Source: an uncultured Lachnospiraceae bacterium (GTDB lineage: Bacteria > Bacillota > Clostridia > Lachnospirales > Lachnospiraceae). From it: a stretch of DNA of 14,090 nt. The stretch covers positions 1 to 14,090 of the forward strand of contig USKC01000048.1 in NCBI GenBank assembly GCA_900555195.1, given 5' to 3'. A program made the position numbers and the translations under genes. The notes under the pieces are model-generated. The model was not told the origin of the DNA and ran no database searches. It saw nothing but the letters and a program-made list of their open reading frames with translations. Below are positions 8,912-14,090 of this stretch, piece by piece. How positions within the stretch are numbered: the stretch's first letter is position 1; each line of letters opens with the position of its first letter.

Positions 8912-8936
8912 GGTATAATGTAAAACACATTATACC
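8912..8936. promoter_or_regulatory. Symmetric palindrome on the addBA -10 region
   Basis: GGTATAATGT (8912-8921) is the exact reverse complement of 8927-8936, with a 5-nt centre. Both arms contain a perfect TATAAT, one per strand. The minus-strand copy is the likely addBA -10 element, so the expected start point (about 8922) falls inside the palindrome. It could be an operator or simply two facing -10 elements. It does not resemble the Gram-positive LexA box. Confidence 0.55.
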
Positions 8937-8957
8937 AGACCCCCGCCCCCCTTTCCA
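8929..8957 (-). promoter_or_regulatory. Promoter of the addBA operon
   Basis: Read on the minus strand, TGGAAA (8957-8952) and TATAAT (8934-8929) are 17 bases apart. The -10 is a perfect match and the -35 matches four of six positions. The start point would be near 8922, giving an untranslated leader of about 84 nt. Confidence 0.55.
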
Positions 8958-9105
8958 GTTTTGTTTATGCTGGACAGCACCGCTTTGTCCGCCTCCTTTC
9001 GGGGGATGAGGAGCGGCTGTGCCTGCTTGCCGGGCTGTCCGCATCCCTTCCCCGGCCTTCCGGCCCATACGGAACGAAACAGGGACTTCCCGGTTCCCTC
9101 ACTAC
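8958..9105. other. GC-rich intergenic stretch, no gene recognised
   Basis: This stretch lies between the addBA promoter and the large palindrome. It contains small self-complementary pieces (GGACA...TGTCC near 8972-8990 and GGCC-TTCC-GGCC near 9054-9065). A 72-codon frame (8961-9179) crosses it, but it has no ribosome binding site or recognisable sequence and runs into the palindrome arm. I see no gene here. Confidence 0.4.
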
Positions 9106-9342
9106 GGGCTGCTGTTAGGTCCGGCGGCCGCTCTCTTCCCGTAAGCCACTTCAAAAATCGGCTGTTTCTAAGTCTTTAGCATAGGGAGGTTCTCCCGCAT
9201 GGCGGCTGAACTCCGCCCTGGCGGGCGTCAAACAACGCCGCCAGGACGTGCGGTAGAACCTCCCTATGCTAAAGACTAGAAACAGCACAATTTTTTCACA
9301 GGCTTACGGGAAGAGAAATACAAGCGAGCCCTTCAGCAGCCC
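9106..9342. repeat. Large nested palindromic element
   Basis: Several nested pairs of arms share one centre. The outer pair is 9106-9114 (GGGCTGCTG) with 9334-9342. The middle pair is 9132-9147 (TCTCTTCCCGTAAGCC) with 9301-9316, 16 bp and perfect. The inner pair is 9161-9193 with 9255-9286, 32 pairs with one bulged A. A further short stem is CCGCA (9195-9199) with TGCGG (9249-9253). The apex holds two hairpins, GGCGG...CCGCC (9201-9216) and 9217-9228 with 9235-9245. As RNA or extruded DNA this makes a branched structure of about 237 nt. It stands alone between two divergent operons, where neither needs a terminator. It may be a non-autonomous palindromic repeat (MITE-like) or a structured RNA. 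No transposase and no clear target-site duplication were found. Confidence 0.75.
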
Positions 9343-9442
9343 TTTCTATGGGTGGCGCAGATGCCAGGGGTTCCTCAGGGATTGAACAAACCATGGGGCG
9401 GACAGATCGGCCGGGCTTTTTCATCGGGGCCTTTCTTTCCGG

Positions 9443-9471
9443 TTGACTTTTCCCGTAATCGGATGTACCTT
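9443..9471 (+). promoter_or_regulatory. Promoter of the uxaAB operon
   Basis: TTGACT (9443-9448) and TACCTT (9466-9471) are 17 bases apart. The -35 matches five of six positions, and the -10 keeps the three most important bases (T1, A2, T6). The start point would be near 9478, inside the operator palindrome. A weak -10 of this kind suits a regulated catabolic operon. Confidence 0.5.
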
Positions 9472-9474
9472 ATA

Positions 9475-9488
9475 TGTAAGTGCTTACA
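9475..9488 (+). promoter_or_regulatory. LacI/CcpA-family operator of uxaA
   Basis: TGTAAG-TG-CTTACA has two perfectly symmetric half-sites and lies 12 bp before the uxaA ribosome binding site, over the predicted transcription start. The form matches operators of LacI-family repressors. It differs from the Bacillus cre consensus (TGWAANCGNTNWCA) only in having TG for the central CG. It could bind CcpA (carbon catabolite repression) or a LacI-type hexuronate regulator such as an ExuR/KdgR relative. The regulator gene is not in the window. Confidence 0.6.
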
Positions 9489-9512
9489 CAACATCAAACA
9501 GGAGGATTTTTT

Positions 9513-10997
9513 ATGCGGTCTTACATACAGATTCAACCAGCGGACACCGTAGCCGTAGCATTGGTTCCTCTTACAGCGGGGGAATGGATCCCGGAAGGCA
9601 AATCGGGCGGTTTTCCGCTGCTGCAGGATATACCGGCAGGGCATAAATTCGCTCTGACCGACATCCCCAAGGGCACTCCGGTCATCAAATATGGGGCATC
9701 TATTGGCATCGCCAGTGAAAATATCCCCAGAGGAAGCCATGTCCACACCCAGAATCTCAGGACTGGTCTGGCCGGTCTTCTTTCCTATACTTATCACCCC
9801 GTCCGGTCATCCCTGGTTCCTGCGCCGGAAGCCTTTTTTGACGGATACAGAAGGGCGGACGGCCGTTGCGGCGTGCGCAATGAGATCTGGATCATCCCTA
9901 CGGTGGGCTGTGTGAATGACGTGGCCTCCGCCATCGCCGCCCGTTCCCAGCATCTTGTTTCAGATTCCATCGATGCCGTTATCTCCTTCTCCCATCCCTA
10001 CGGCTGTTCCCAGATGGCGGAGGATCAGGAACACACCCGGCGGATCCTGGCCGATCTCGCCCTCCATCCCAACGCAGGCGGCGTCCTGGTGCTGGGGCTT
10101 GGCTGTGAAAACAGCGGCGTGGAGGAAATCAGAAAGCGGCTGGGAGATTACGATTCCGAACGGATTCGGTTTCTTGTGGCCCAGGAATGTGAGGATGAGT
10201 TGGAGCAGGGCCTTTCTATCATCCAGGAGCTCGCCGCGCTGGCAGGCAGGGATCGCCGTACTCCCATCTCCTGCTCGGAGCTCGTTGTTGGCCTAAAGTG
10301 CGGCGGTTCTGACGGTCTCTCCGGCATCACGGCCAATCCGACGGTGGGCGCGTTTTCTGACCTTTTGATCCGCAGGGGAGGTTCCACCATTCTGACGGAG
10401 GTGCCCGAAATGTTTGGGGCGGAAACACTGCTGATGAACCGCTGTGAAAACGAAGCTCTGTTTGAGCAGACGGTGGAGCTTATCAATGATTTCAAAACCT
10501 ATTTCACCGCACATGGGCAGACCATCTATGAGAACCCCTCTCCGGGCAATAAGGCCGGCGGGATCTCCACGCTGGAGGACAAATCCCTTGGCTGTACCCA
10601 GAAATCCGGCTCCGCTCCCGTGCGGGGGGTACTCTCCTATGGGGAGCGGCTCCGGCAGAAGGGCCTGAATCTTCTGTCCGCTCCCGGCAATGACCTGGTG
10701 GCAGCCACCGCCCTGGCGGCCAGCGGCGCGCAGATCATCCTGTTTACCACAGGAAGGGGCACTCCTTTTGCTTCCCCGGTTCCCACAGTAAAGCTTTCCA
10801 GCAATACGCCGCTGTATACAAGAAAACGCAACTGGATCGATTTTAACTGCGGCACGCTGGCAGAGGGCGTTCCCCTTGGGCAGCTGTCGGATGAACTGTT
10901 CTCCTATGTGCTGCAGGTGGCAAGCGGAATGCGGGTCAAATCCGAAATATCCGGCTTTCATGATATGGCAATCTTCAAACAGGGTGTAACGCTGTAA
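9513..10997 (+). CDS. uxaA: Altronate dehydratase
   Basis: UxaA removes water from D-altronate to give 2-keto-3-deoxy-D-gluconate in cytosolic galacturonate catabolism; the family is metal-dependent. The 494 residues match the usual length (about 495). An N-terminal SAF domain (roughly 10-85, with IPAGHKFAL and IPKGTPVIKYG) precedes the large dehydratase domain. That domain starts at GYRRADGRCGVRN (111-123) and carries TVGCVND, HPYGCSQ (161-167), GLGCENSG, GLKCGGSDG (260-268), EVPEMFGAE and LEDKSLGCTQKSG (354-366). The conserved cysteines 119, 133, 165, 198, 263 and 361 are candidate metal or structural ligands. I chose ATG 9513 because AGGAGG (9500-9505) is 7 nt before it; the longer frame from 9480 would start inside the operator. 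It is first in the operon, 79 bp before uxaB. Confidence 0.95.
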   Translation: MRSYIQIQPADTVAVALVPLTAGEWIPEGKSGGFPLLQDIPAGHKFALTDIPKGTPVIKYGASIGIASENIPRGSHVHTQNLRTGLAGLLSYTYHPVRSSLVPAPEAFFDGYRRADGRCGVRNEIWIIPTVGCVNDVASAIAARSQHLVSDSIDAVISFSHPYGCSQMAEDQEHTRRILADLALHPNAGGVLVLGLGCENSGVEEIRKRLGDYDSERIRFLVAQECEDELEQGLSIIQELAALAGRDRRTPISCSELVVGLKCGGSDGLSGITANPTVGAFSDLLIRRGGSTILTEVPEMFGAETLLMNRCENEALFEQTVELINDFKTYFTAHGQTIYENPSPGNKAGGISTLEDKSLGCTQKSGSAPVRGVLSYGERLRQKGLNLLSAPGNDLVAATALAASGAQIILFTTGRGTPFASPVPTVKLSSNTPLYTRKRNWIDFNCGTLAEGVPLGQLSDELFSYVLQVASGMRVKSEISGFHDMAIFKQGVTL

Positions 10998-11045
10998 ACG
11001 AAAACGCTGTGAACGCAACGGCGTTCCGCTCCCACCCACATATGC

Positions 11046-11060
11046 GCCGCTTCCTGCGGC
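11046..11060 (+). other. Small hairpin just before the uxaB ribosome binding site
   Basis: GCCGC-TTCCT-GCGGC is a 5-bp GC stem in the 79-bp uxaA-uxaB gap, ending 16 nt before the uxaB ATG. No T run follows. It may only space or stabilise the message. Confidence 0.35.
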
Positions 11061-11076
11061 AGAAAGGCAAGGCAGT

Positions 11077-12606
11077 ATGAAACATCTTAGCTATCAAACC
11101 CTGAAGGAAATCGGCTACGACGGATATCTCTTAAAAGAAGCGCCCGAACGGGTGCTGCAGTTCGGCGAGGGCAATTTCCTGCGGGCTTTTGTGGAGGATT
11201 TCATCGACCGGATGAATGAATCCGCGGGTTTTGCTTCCAAAGTCGTCCTGGTTCAGCCCAGGCCTCCTGTTCCCAGTTCCAGGCACATCAAGGAAAGCCT
11301 GAACCGGCAGGATGGCCTGTATACCCTGTATCTTCGAGGTTCGCACAACGGCCAGAAGGTAAACAGGAAGCGCATCATCTCCTGTGTCAGCCGCTGCCTG
11401 AACGCCTATGCGGATTATGATGCGCTGATGGAATGTGCACAGAATCCGGATCTTCGTTTCCTTACCTGCAATACCACGGAAGCAGGCATTGTTTATGATG
11501 CATCCTGCCGCTTTACCGACCGGCCGGCTTCCAGCTTTCCAGGCAAACTCACCCAGTTCCTGTACCGGCGCTTTCAGGTATTCGGTTCCGTTCCTGGGAA
11601 AGGATTTCTCATTCTCCCCTGCGAGCTGATTGATGACAACGGCGCCGCGCTTCAGGACTGCGTATTGCGCTATGCCAGACAGTGGGAACTGGGAGAAGCG
11701 TTCCTGACCTGGCTTTTAGATGAAAACCTCTTCTGTTCCACCCTGGTTGACCGCATCGTCACCGGATTCCCGAAGGAAGAAATACAGGCCATGGAACAAG
11801 AAAACGGTTATATCGATGAAGCGGCAGATACCGGAGAGGTATTCGGTTCCTGGATCATAGAAGGGAATCCTTCCATTGCACAGGAACTTCCCTTTGAGAA
11901 AGCGGGGCTTCCAATCCAGGTGGTGGCGGATCACCACCCTTATAAACAGCGCAAGGTACGCATCTTAAACGGCGCGCACACCTCCATGGTGCTCGGCGCC
12001 TACCTGGCGGGATGGAACATCGTGCGCGACTGCATGGAGGACGAAGGGATCCTAAGTTTCATGAACCGCGCCCTCTATCAGGAGATCATTCCCACCCTGT
12101 CTCTTCCTGAGAAAGAGTGTAAGGATTTCGCCGACTCCGTCGTTTGGCGCTTCCGGAATCCATACATCGATCATGCCCTCCTTTCCATTTCCCTCAATTC
12201 CACCTCCAAATGGAGGGCGCGGGTCCTTCCCTCCCTGACGGGATACCTGGAAAAGACGGGCCAGCTTCCACCTTGCCTGACCGCTTCCCTTGCCTTCTAT
12301 GTCGCCTTCTACCATGGTCTCCATGCATGCCAGGAACAGCGCCTGACAGACGAAGGCTTAGTCACAGCCCGTCCCGATGGAGAAGAATATATCGTCAAAG
12401 ATGACCGGAAGGTGCTGGAATTTTTCTATGAGCACAGGGCGGACGGGCCAGAAGAACTCACACATGCGGTTCTGTCCCGGACGGATTTCTGGGGAATGGA
12501 TCTGACCGCTCTTCCTGGCCTTGAGACACAGGTGGCCGCGGATTTGGCATGCATCCAAATCGAAGGGCCTTACCAGATGATGAAAAAGAGAGGCGCCCTG
12601 TCCTGA
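11077..12606 (+). CDS. uxaB: Tagaturonate reductase (altronate oxidoreductase)
   Basis: UxaB reduces D-tagaturonate to D-altronate with NADH, the step before UxaA, in the cytosol. The 509 residues belong to the mannitol dehydrogenase/polyol-type long-chain dehydrogenase family. The N-terminal nucleotide-binding domain has VLQFGEGNFLRAFVEDFID (26-44) and LTCNTTEAGIVYD (129-141). The C-terminal catalytic domain has HHPYKQRKVRILNGAHT (286-302), whose lysine, asparagine and histidine are the family active-site positions, and NSTSKWRARVLPSL (374-387). It is about 25 residues longer than E. coli UxaB (about 483), without a visible extra domain. The start at 11077 has a modest ribosome binding site (AAAGGCAAGG, 11063-11072). 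uxaA directly upstream makes the tagaturonate role far more likely than fructuronate reductase. The stop codon lies inside the left copy of the 34-bp repeat that flanks the next gene. Confidence 0.94.
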   Translation: MKHLSYQTLKEIGYDGYLLKEAPERVLQFGEGNFLRAFVEDFIDRMNESAGFASKVVLVQPRPPVPSSRHIKESLNRQDGLYTLYLRGSHNGQKVNRKRIISCVSRCLNAYADYDALMECAQNPDLRFLTCNTTEAGIVYDASCRFTDRPASSFPGKLTQFLYRRFQVFGSVPGKGFLILPCELIDDNGAALQDCVLRYARQWELGEAFLTWLLDENLFCSTLVDRIVTGFPKEEIQAMEQENGYIDEAADTGEVFGSWIIEGNPSIAQELPFEKAGLPIQVVADHHPYKQRKVRILNGAHTSMVLGAYLAGWNIVRDCMEDEGILSFMNRALYQEIIPTLSLPEKECKDFADSVVWRFRNPYIDHALLSISLNSTSKWRARVLPSLTGYLEKTGQLPPCLTASLAFYVAFYHGLHACQEQRLTDEGLVTARPDGEEYIVKDDRKVLEFFYEHRADGPEELTHAVLSRTDFWGMDLTALPGLETQVAADLACIQIEGPYQMMKKRGALS

Positions 12607-12632
12607 CAAAAGCCGCACGGCTTACAAGGAAA
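12599..12632. repeat. 34-bp direct repeat, left copy
   Basis: It matches 13955-13988 at 29 of 34 positions in the same orientation. Both copies share the core AAAGCCG-(C/A)-ACGGCTTA, a 5-bp hairpin AAGCC-GNAC-GGCTT. This copy overlaps the uxaB stop (12604-12606) and ends 4 bp before the rpn stop. Read on the minus strand, the hairpin is followed by TTTTG, so it may also act as a weak terminator for the rpn gene. Confidence 0.6.
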
Positions 12633-12636
12633 CGCC

Positions 12637-12861
12637 TCACTTCACGGCTGCGGAAAGCCATTCCTTCACCGTATCAATCCCGACTTTGGTGGCCTCCGCA
12701 ATCTTCTCCACAGACATTCCCATGGCCGAAAGGGAGACTGCGATCTCCTTTTTGGCCTTTATTTCCCCTTCTCCCCTTCCTCTTTTTATCCCTTCTTGTA
12801 TTCCTTCTTGTATCCCTTCCAATCTTCCATCCTGGATCATTCCCTGAATTGCCTTACACAT
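12637..12861 (-). CDS. Putative intragenic Rpn C-terminal protein (74 aa)
   Basis: Inside the rpn gene and in the same frame, ATG at 12861 (Met304, MCKAIQGM) is preceded by a perfect AGGAGG (12874-12869) at 7 nt, better than either candidate start of the whole gene. The product would be the C-terminal domain alone: the GIQE repeats and the helix-turn-helix-like tail, without the nuclease. By established work on Rpn proteins, such short C-terminal products can be made from an internal start and neutralise the full-length toxic nuclease. The site is seen; the function here is inferred. Confidence 0.55.
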   Translation of the reverse strand: MCKAIQGMIQDGRLEGIQEGIQEGIKRGRGEGEIKAKKEIAVSLSAMGMSVEKIAEATKVGIDTVKEWLSAAVK

Positions 12862-13770
12862 GTTGACTCCTCCTTCCGGCGCAGCATATTCCTGTGTTAG
12901 GATTCCCTTAAGTTCCGGTGAATGCGTTAATTCCACCAGCGCGTCCACAGCAGTTTGGGAGACGCTGCTAAAAAATTCCTGATTTGTGTCGATAAAGCTT
13001 CGCAGTGCCTTCTTATCGTCGGCATGTTTGCGGAAGCCGAAGACTGCCCGAAGTTCTCCGCTATAGCGGCAAATCTCCTCATCCGTCATCCGGCAGACGT
13101 CCAAAAGATTCATCTCCAGCTGCACAGTACAGACAGCTTTCGCATCTCCTTTAAAGAGATCCGAAAACTTCATCGGACCGTCCCAGGGTTCCTTCCCCCA
13201 ATAGAGCACAAGCGTTTCGCACCGTTCGAGCCGATCCGTTTTTAAAAAACGGCCAAGGTATTCTCTGGCAGAAACACCTTCGGGCACATGCCTGTTTCCT
13301 TCCGGCGTTCTCCATTCCGCATTATGACGATCCCGGATGCGCTGCATCTGGCGAGCATAGTTAATAAAATCCACTTCCAGAATACGAAAGGGCATGGCAT
13401 AGTCGATCTCCGACTGATTCTCTATACCGAGAATGGCGAAGATTCTGCCATTTCGGATGCTCTTGACCACATCCCGGTACTGTACCAGGGATGTGCCTCC
13501 GTCCTCTCTGGTAATACGGATATATGCGATTTCCTTGATATCTTCATCCTGCAGTTCGTCGGGGGACAAAGGCTCTTCAAAGGGCATGGTACGGTTGAAC
13601 AGCTCAGCAAAGTTTTCGTTGTTCAATTTGAACAGCAGCGTGGCGGCTGAATCCTTCTTCATGCTCTGCCCGGCGATTCTTCCCTTTCCTGTGCGGCGTC
13701 TGCCGCTTTTACTTCCCTTATATTCTATACCGCTTTCATTCTGTACACACAGCTTTTCCTTTTCTTTCAA
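12637..13770 (-). CDS. Rpn-family recombination-promoting nuclease/putative transposase
   Basis: Rpn proteins are PD-(D/E)XK DNA endonucleases, long annotated as transposases, and some act in phage defence. Family-typical blocks are NENFAELFNRTM (51-62), YRDVVKSI (98-105) and FAILGIENQSEIDYAMPFRI (111-130). The likely active site is Asp100 with Glu117-x-Gln119, the E-x-Q variant of the nuclease motif. Residues 313-335 are a GIQE-type four-residue repeat, followed by a helix-turn-helix-like tail (MSVEKIAEATKVGIDTVKEWL). The frame starts at TTG (13770), preceded 7 nt away by AAGGGGG (13784-13778). An ATG at 13662 (MKKDSAATLLFK) fits the usual family N-terminus better but lacks a good ribosome binding site, and the extra 36 residues are Lys/Arg-rich. 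The start is therefore uncertain. A strong internal start lies at Met304. It is convergent with uxaB and flanked by direct repeats. Confidence 0.85.
   Translation of the reverse strand: MKEKEKLCVQNESGIEYKGSKSGRRRTGKGRIAGQSMKKDSAATLLFKLNNENFAELFNRTMPFEEPLSPDELQDEDIKEIAYIRITREDGGTSLVQYRDVVKSIRNGRIFAILGIENQSEIDYAMPFRILEVDFINYARQMQRIRDRHNAEWRTPEGNRHVPEGVSAREYLGRFLKTDRLERCETLVLYWGKEPWDGPMKFSDLFKGDAKAVCTVQLEMNLLDVCRMTDEEICRYSGELRAVFGFRKHADDKKALRSFIDTNQEFFSSVSQTAVDALVELTHSPELKGILTQEYAAPEGGVNMCKAIQGMIQDGRLEGIQEGIQEGIKRGRGEGEIKAKKEIAVSLSAMGMSVEKIAEATKVGIDTVKEWLSAAVK
12779..12826. repeat. 12-bp tandem repeats in the rpn C-terminal region
   Basis: Four 12-bp units follow one another: CCTCTTTTTATC, CCTTCTTGTATT, CCTTCTTGTATC and CCTTCCAATCTT; the two middle ones differ by one base. 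On the coding strand each encodes a four-residue G-x-x-E/R step. In-frame copy changes would lengthen or shorten both the full protein and the internal short product. Confidence 0.7.
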
Positions 13771-13954
13771 AGGCAGGCCCCCTTCTGTACGGCGTATGGA
13801 ACGCTTTTCGCGGCAGAAGCCATAAGGGCCACCCTTTCGTTTGGCGCTTCTTTTCAGGCAACTCCTGCCGTCTCTCTATTTACTGTTGCAATGGTTGGAA
13901 AAATAAGACTTCACATAGAGTTTCTGAAAATCGCCTAAGAAAGCAGATACATTC

Positions 13955-13988
13955 TGTCTTGACGAAAGCCGAACGGCTTAAAAAGAAA
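13955..13988. repeat. 34-bp direct repeat, right copy
   Basis: It is the partner of 12599-12632, with 29 of 34 identical bases, same orientation, and the same hairpin core with loop GAAC in place of GCAC. With the left copy it encloses the rpn gene and its leader (about 1.36 kb from copy to copy). It could mark the borders of an inserted module, or be a reused terminator sequence of a minus-strand gene beyond the edge. Confidence 0.6.
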
Positions 13989-14003
13989 ATTTATGTTATC
14001 TGA

Positions 14004-14032
14004 AGCATAACACTTTTCCGATAAGTGAGCAA
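14004..14032 (-). promoter_or_regulatory. Weak promoter candidate upstream of rpn
   Basis: On the minus strand TTGCTC (14032-14027) and TATGCT (14009-14004) are 17 bases apart, matching three and four of six positions. The start point near 13997 would give a leader of more than 200 nt that contains the right direct repeat. Low-quality hexamers make this tentative. Confidence 0.3.
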
Positions 14033-14090
14033 GGGTTTTTTAAACATTTCTATCTCTTTCGTTACTACTCAGCCTTCCGCATATGCCGTT

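Larger units (their letters stand above)
13876..14090. other. Right edge, intergenic and AT-rich
   Basis: The rpn frame stays open upstream only to 13875, with no ATG, and an in-frame TAG follows (13878-13876). Beyond it lie the right direct-repeat copy, two small overlapping inverted repeats (TGTTAT...ATAACA, 13994-14012; CACTT...AAGTG, 14011-14027) and a weak promoter. A short minus-strand frame from the window edge to TAA at 14042-14040 could be the end of a further gene but is too short to identify. Confidence 0.4.

Noticed and set aside
8839..8928. Longer addB start at 8928
   Set aside because: The added residues do not fit the family, the ATG lies inside the promoter palindrome, and the ATG at 8838 has an ideal ribosome binding site.
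9106..9342. CRISPR array, tRNA or simple factor-independent terminator as explanation of the palindrome
   Set aside because: There are no regularly spaced direct repeats, no cloverleaf with a CCA-type end, and no gene on either side that points into it and would need a terminator.
9443..9488. Sigma-54 promoter for uxaA
   Set aside because: No GG-N10-GC pair at the right spacing; the TTGACT and TACCTT pair fits the vegetative form.
9480..9512. Longer uxaA start at 9480
   Set aside because: It would begin inside the operator and at the predicted transcript start; AGGAGG at 9500-9505 fits ATG 9513.
9352..9552. 66-codon plus-strand frame before uxaA
   Set aside because: It overlaps the uxaA promoter and start in another frame, with no ribosome binding site and no recognisable sequence.

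Overview
The window reads as chromosomal DNA of a moderately GC-rich (mid-50s % by eye) anaerobic Firmicute, most likely a gut Lachnospiraceae/Clostridia. The grounds are AGGAGG-type ribosome binding sites, the AddAB form of the end-processing helicase-nuclease instead of RecBCD, a LacI/CcpA-type operator on a hexuronate operon, and an Rpn-family nuclease with GIQE repeats. This placement is inference from gene content, not a match to a genome.

Layout. (1) 1-1430: a cyclopropane-fatty-acid synthase gene (cfa, +) with a good promoter, broken by a frameshift at about 1081 that looks like loss of one copy of a 4-bp tandem repeat; a GC-rich hairpin closes the region. (2) 1439-8838: the addB-addA operon on the minus strand, encoding the two subunits of the recombinational repair helicase-nuclease. 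Both genes look intact, including the AddB iron-sulfur cysteines and both nuclease motifs. A perfect 13-bp inverted repeat straddles the addB stop codon in the junction. (3) 8839-9512: a divergent intergenic region of about 670 bp. It holds the addBA promoter with a symmetric -10 palindrome, a large nested palindromic element (9106-9342), and the promoter and operator of the next operon. (4) 9513-12606: uxaA-uxaB (+), altronate dehydratase and tagaturonate reductase, two consecutive steps of galacturonate catabolism. (5) 12599-13988: an Rpn-family PD-(D/E)XK nuclease gene on the minus strand, tightly bracketed by two imperfect 34-bp direct repeats. It has a strong internal ribosome binding site and in-frame ATG that would give a separate 74-residue C-terminal protein. 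(6) 13990-14090: an AT-rich edge with a weak promoter candidate.

Function. AddAB resects double-strand DNA breaks for RecA and degrades unprotected linear DNA. UxaB reduces tagaturonate to altronate, and UxaA dehydrates altronate to 2-keto-3-deoxygluconate; the isomerase, kinase, aldolase and transporter genes are not in the window. The strongest lead for unusual biology is the Rpn locus, because its internal start matches the toxin/intragenic-antitoxin arrangement described for Rpn defence nucleases. Next are the 237-bp nested palindrome, and then the intercistronic hairpin and the symmetric addBA promoter.
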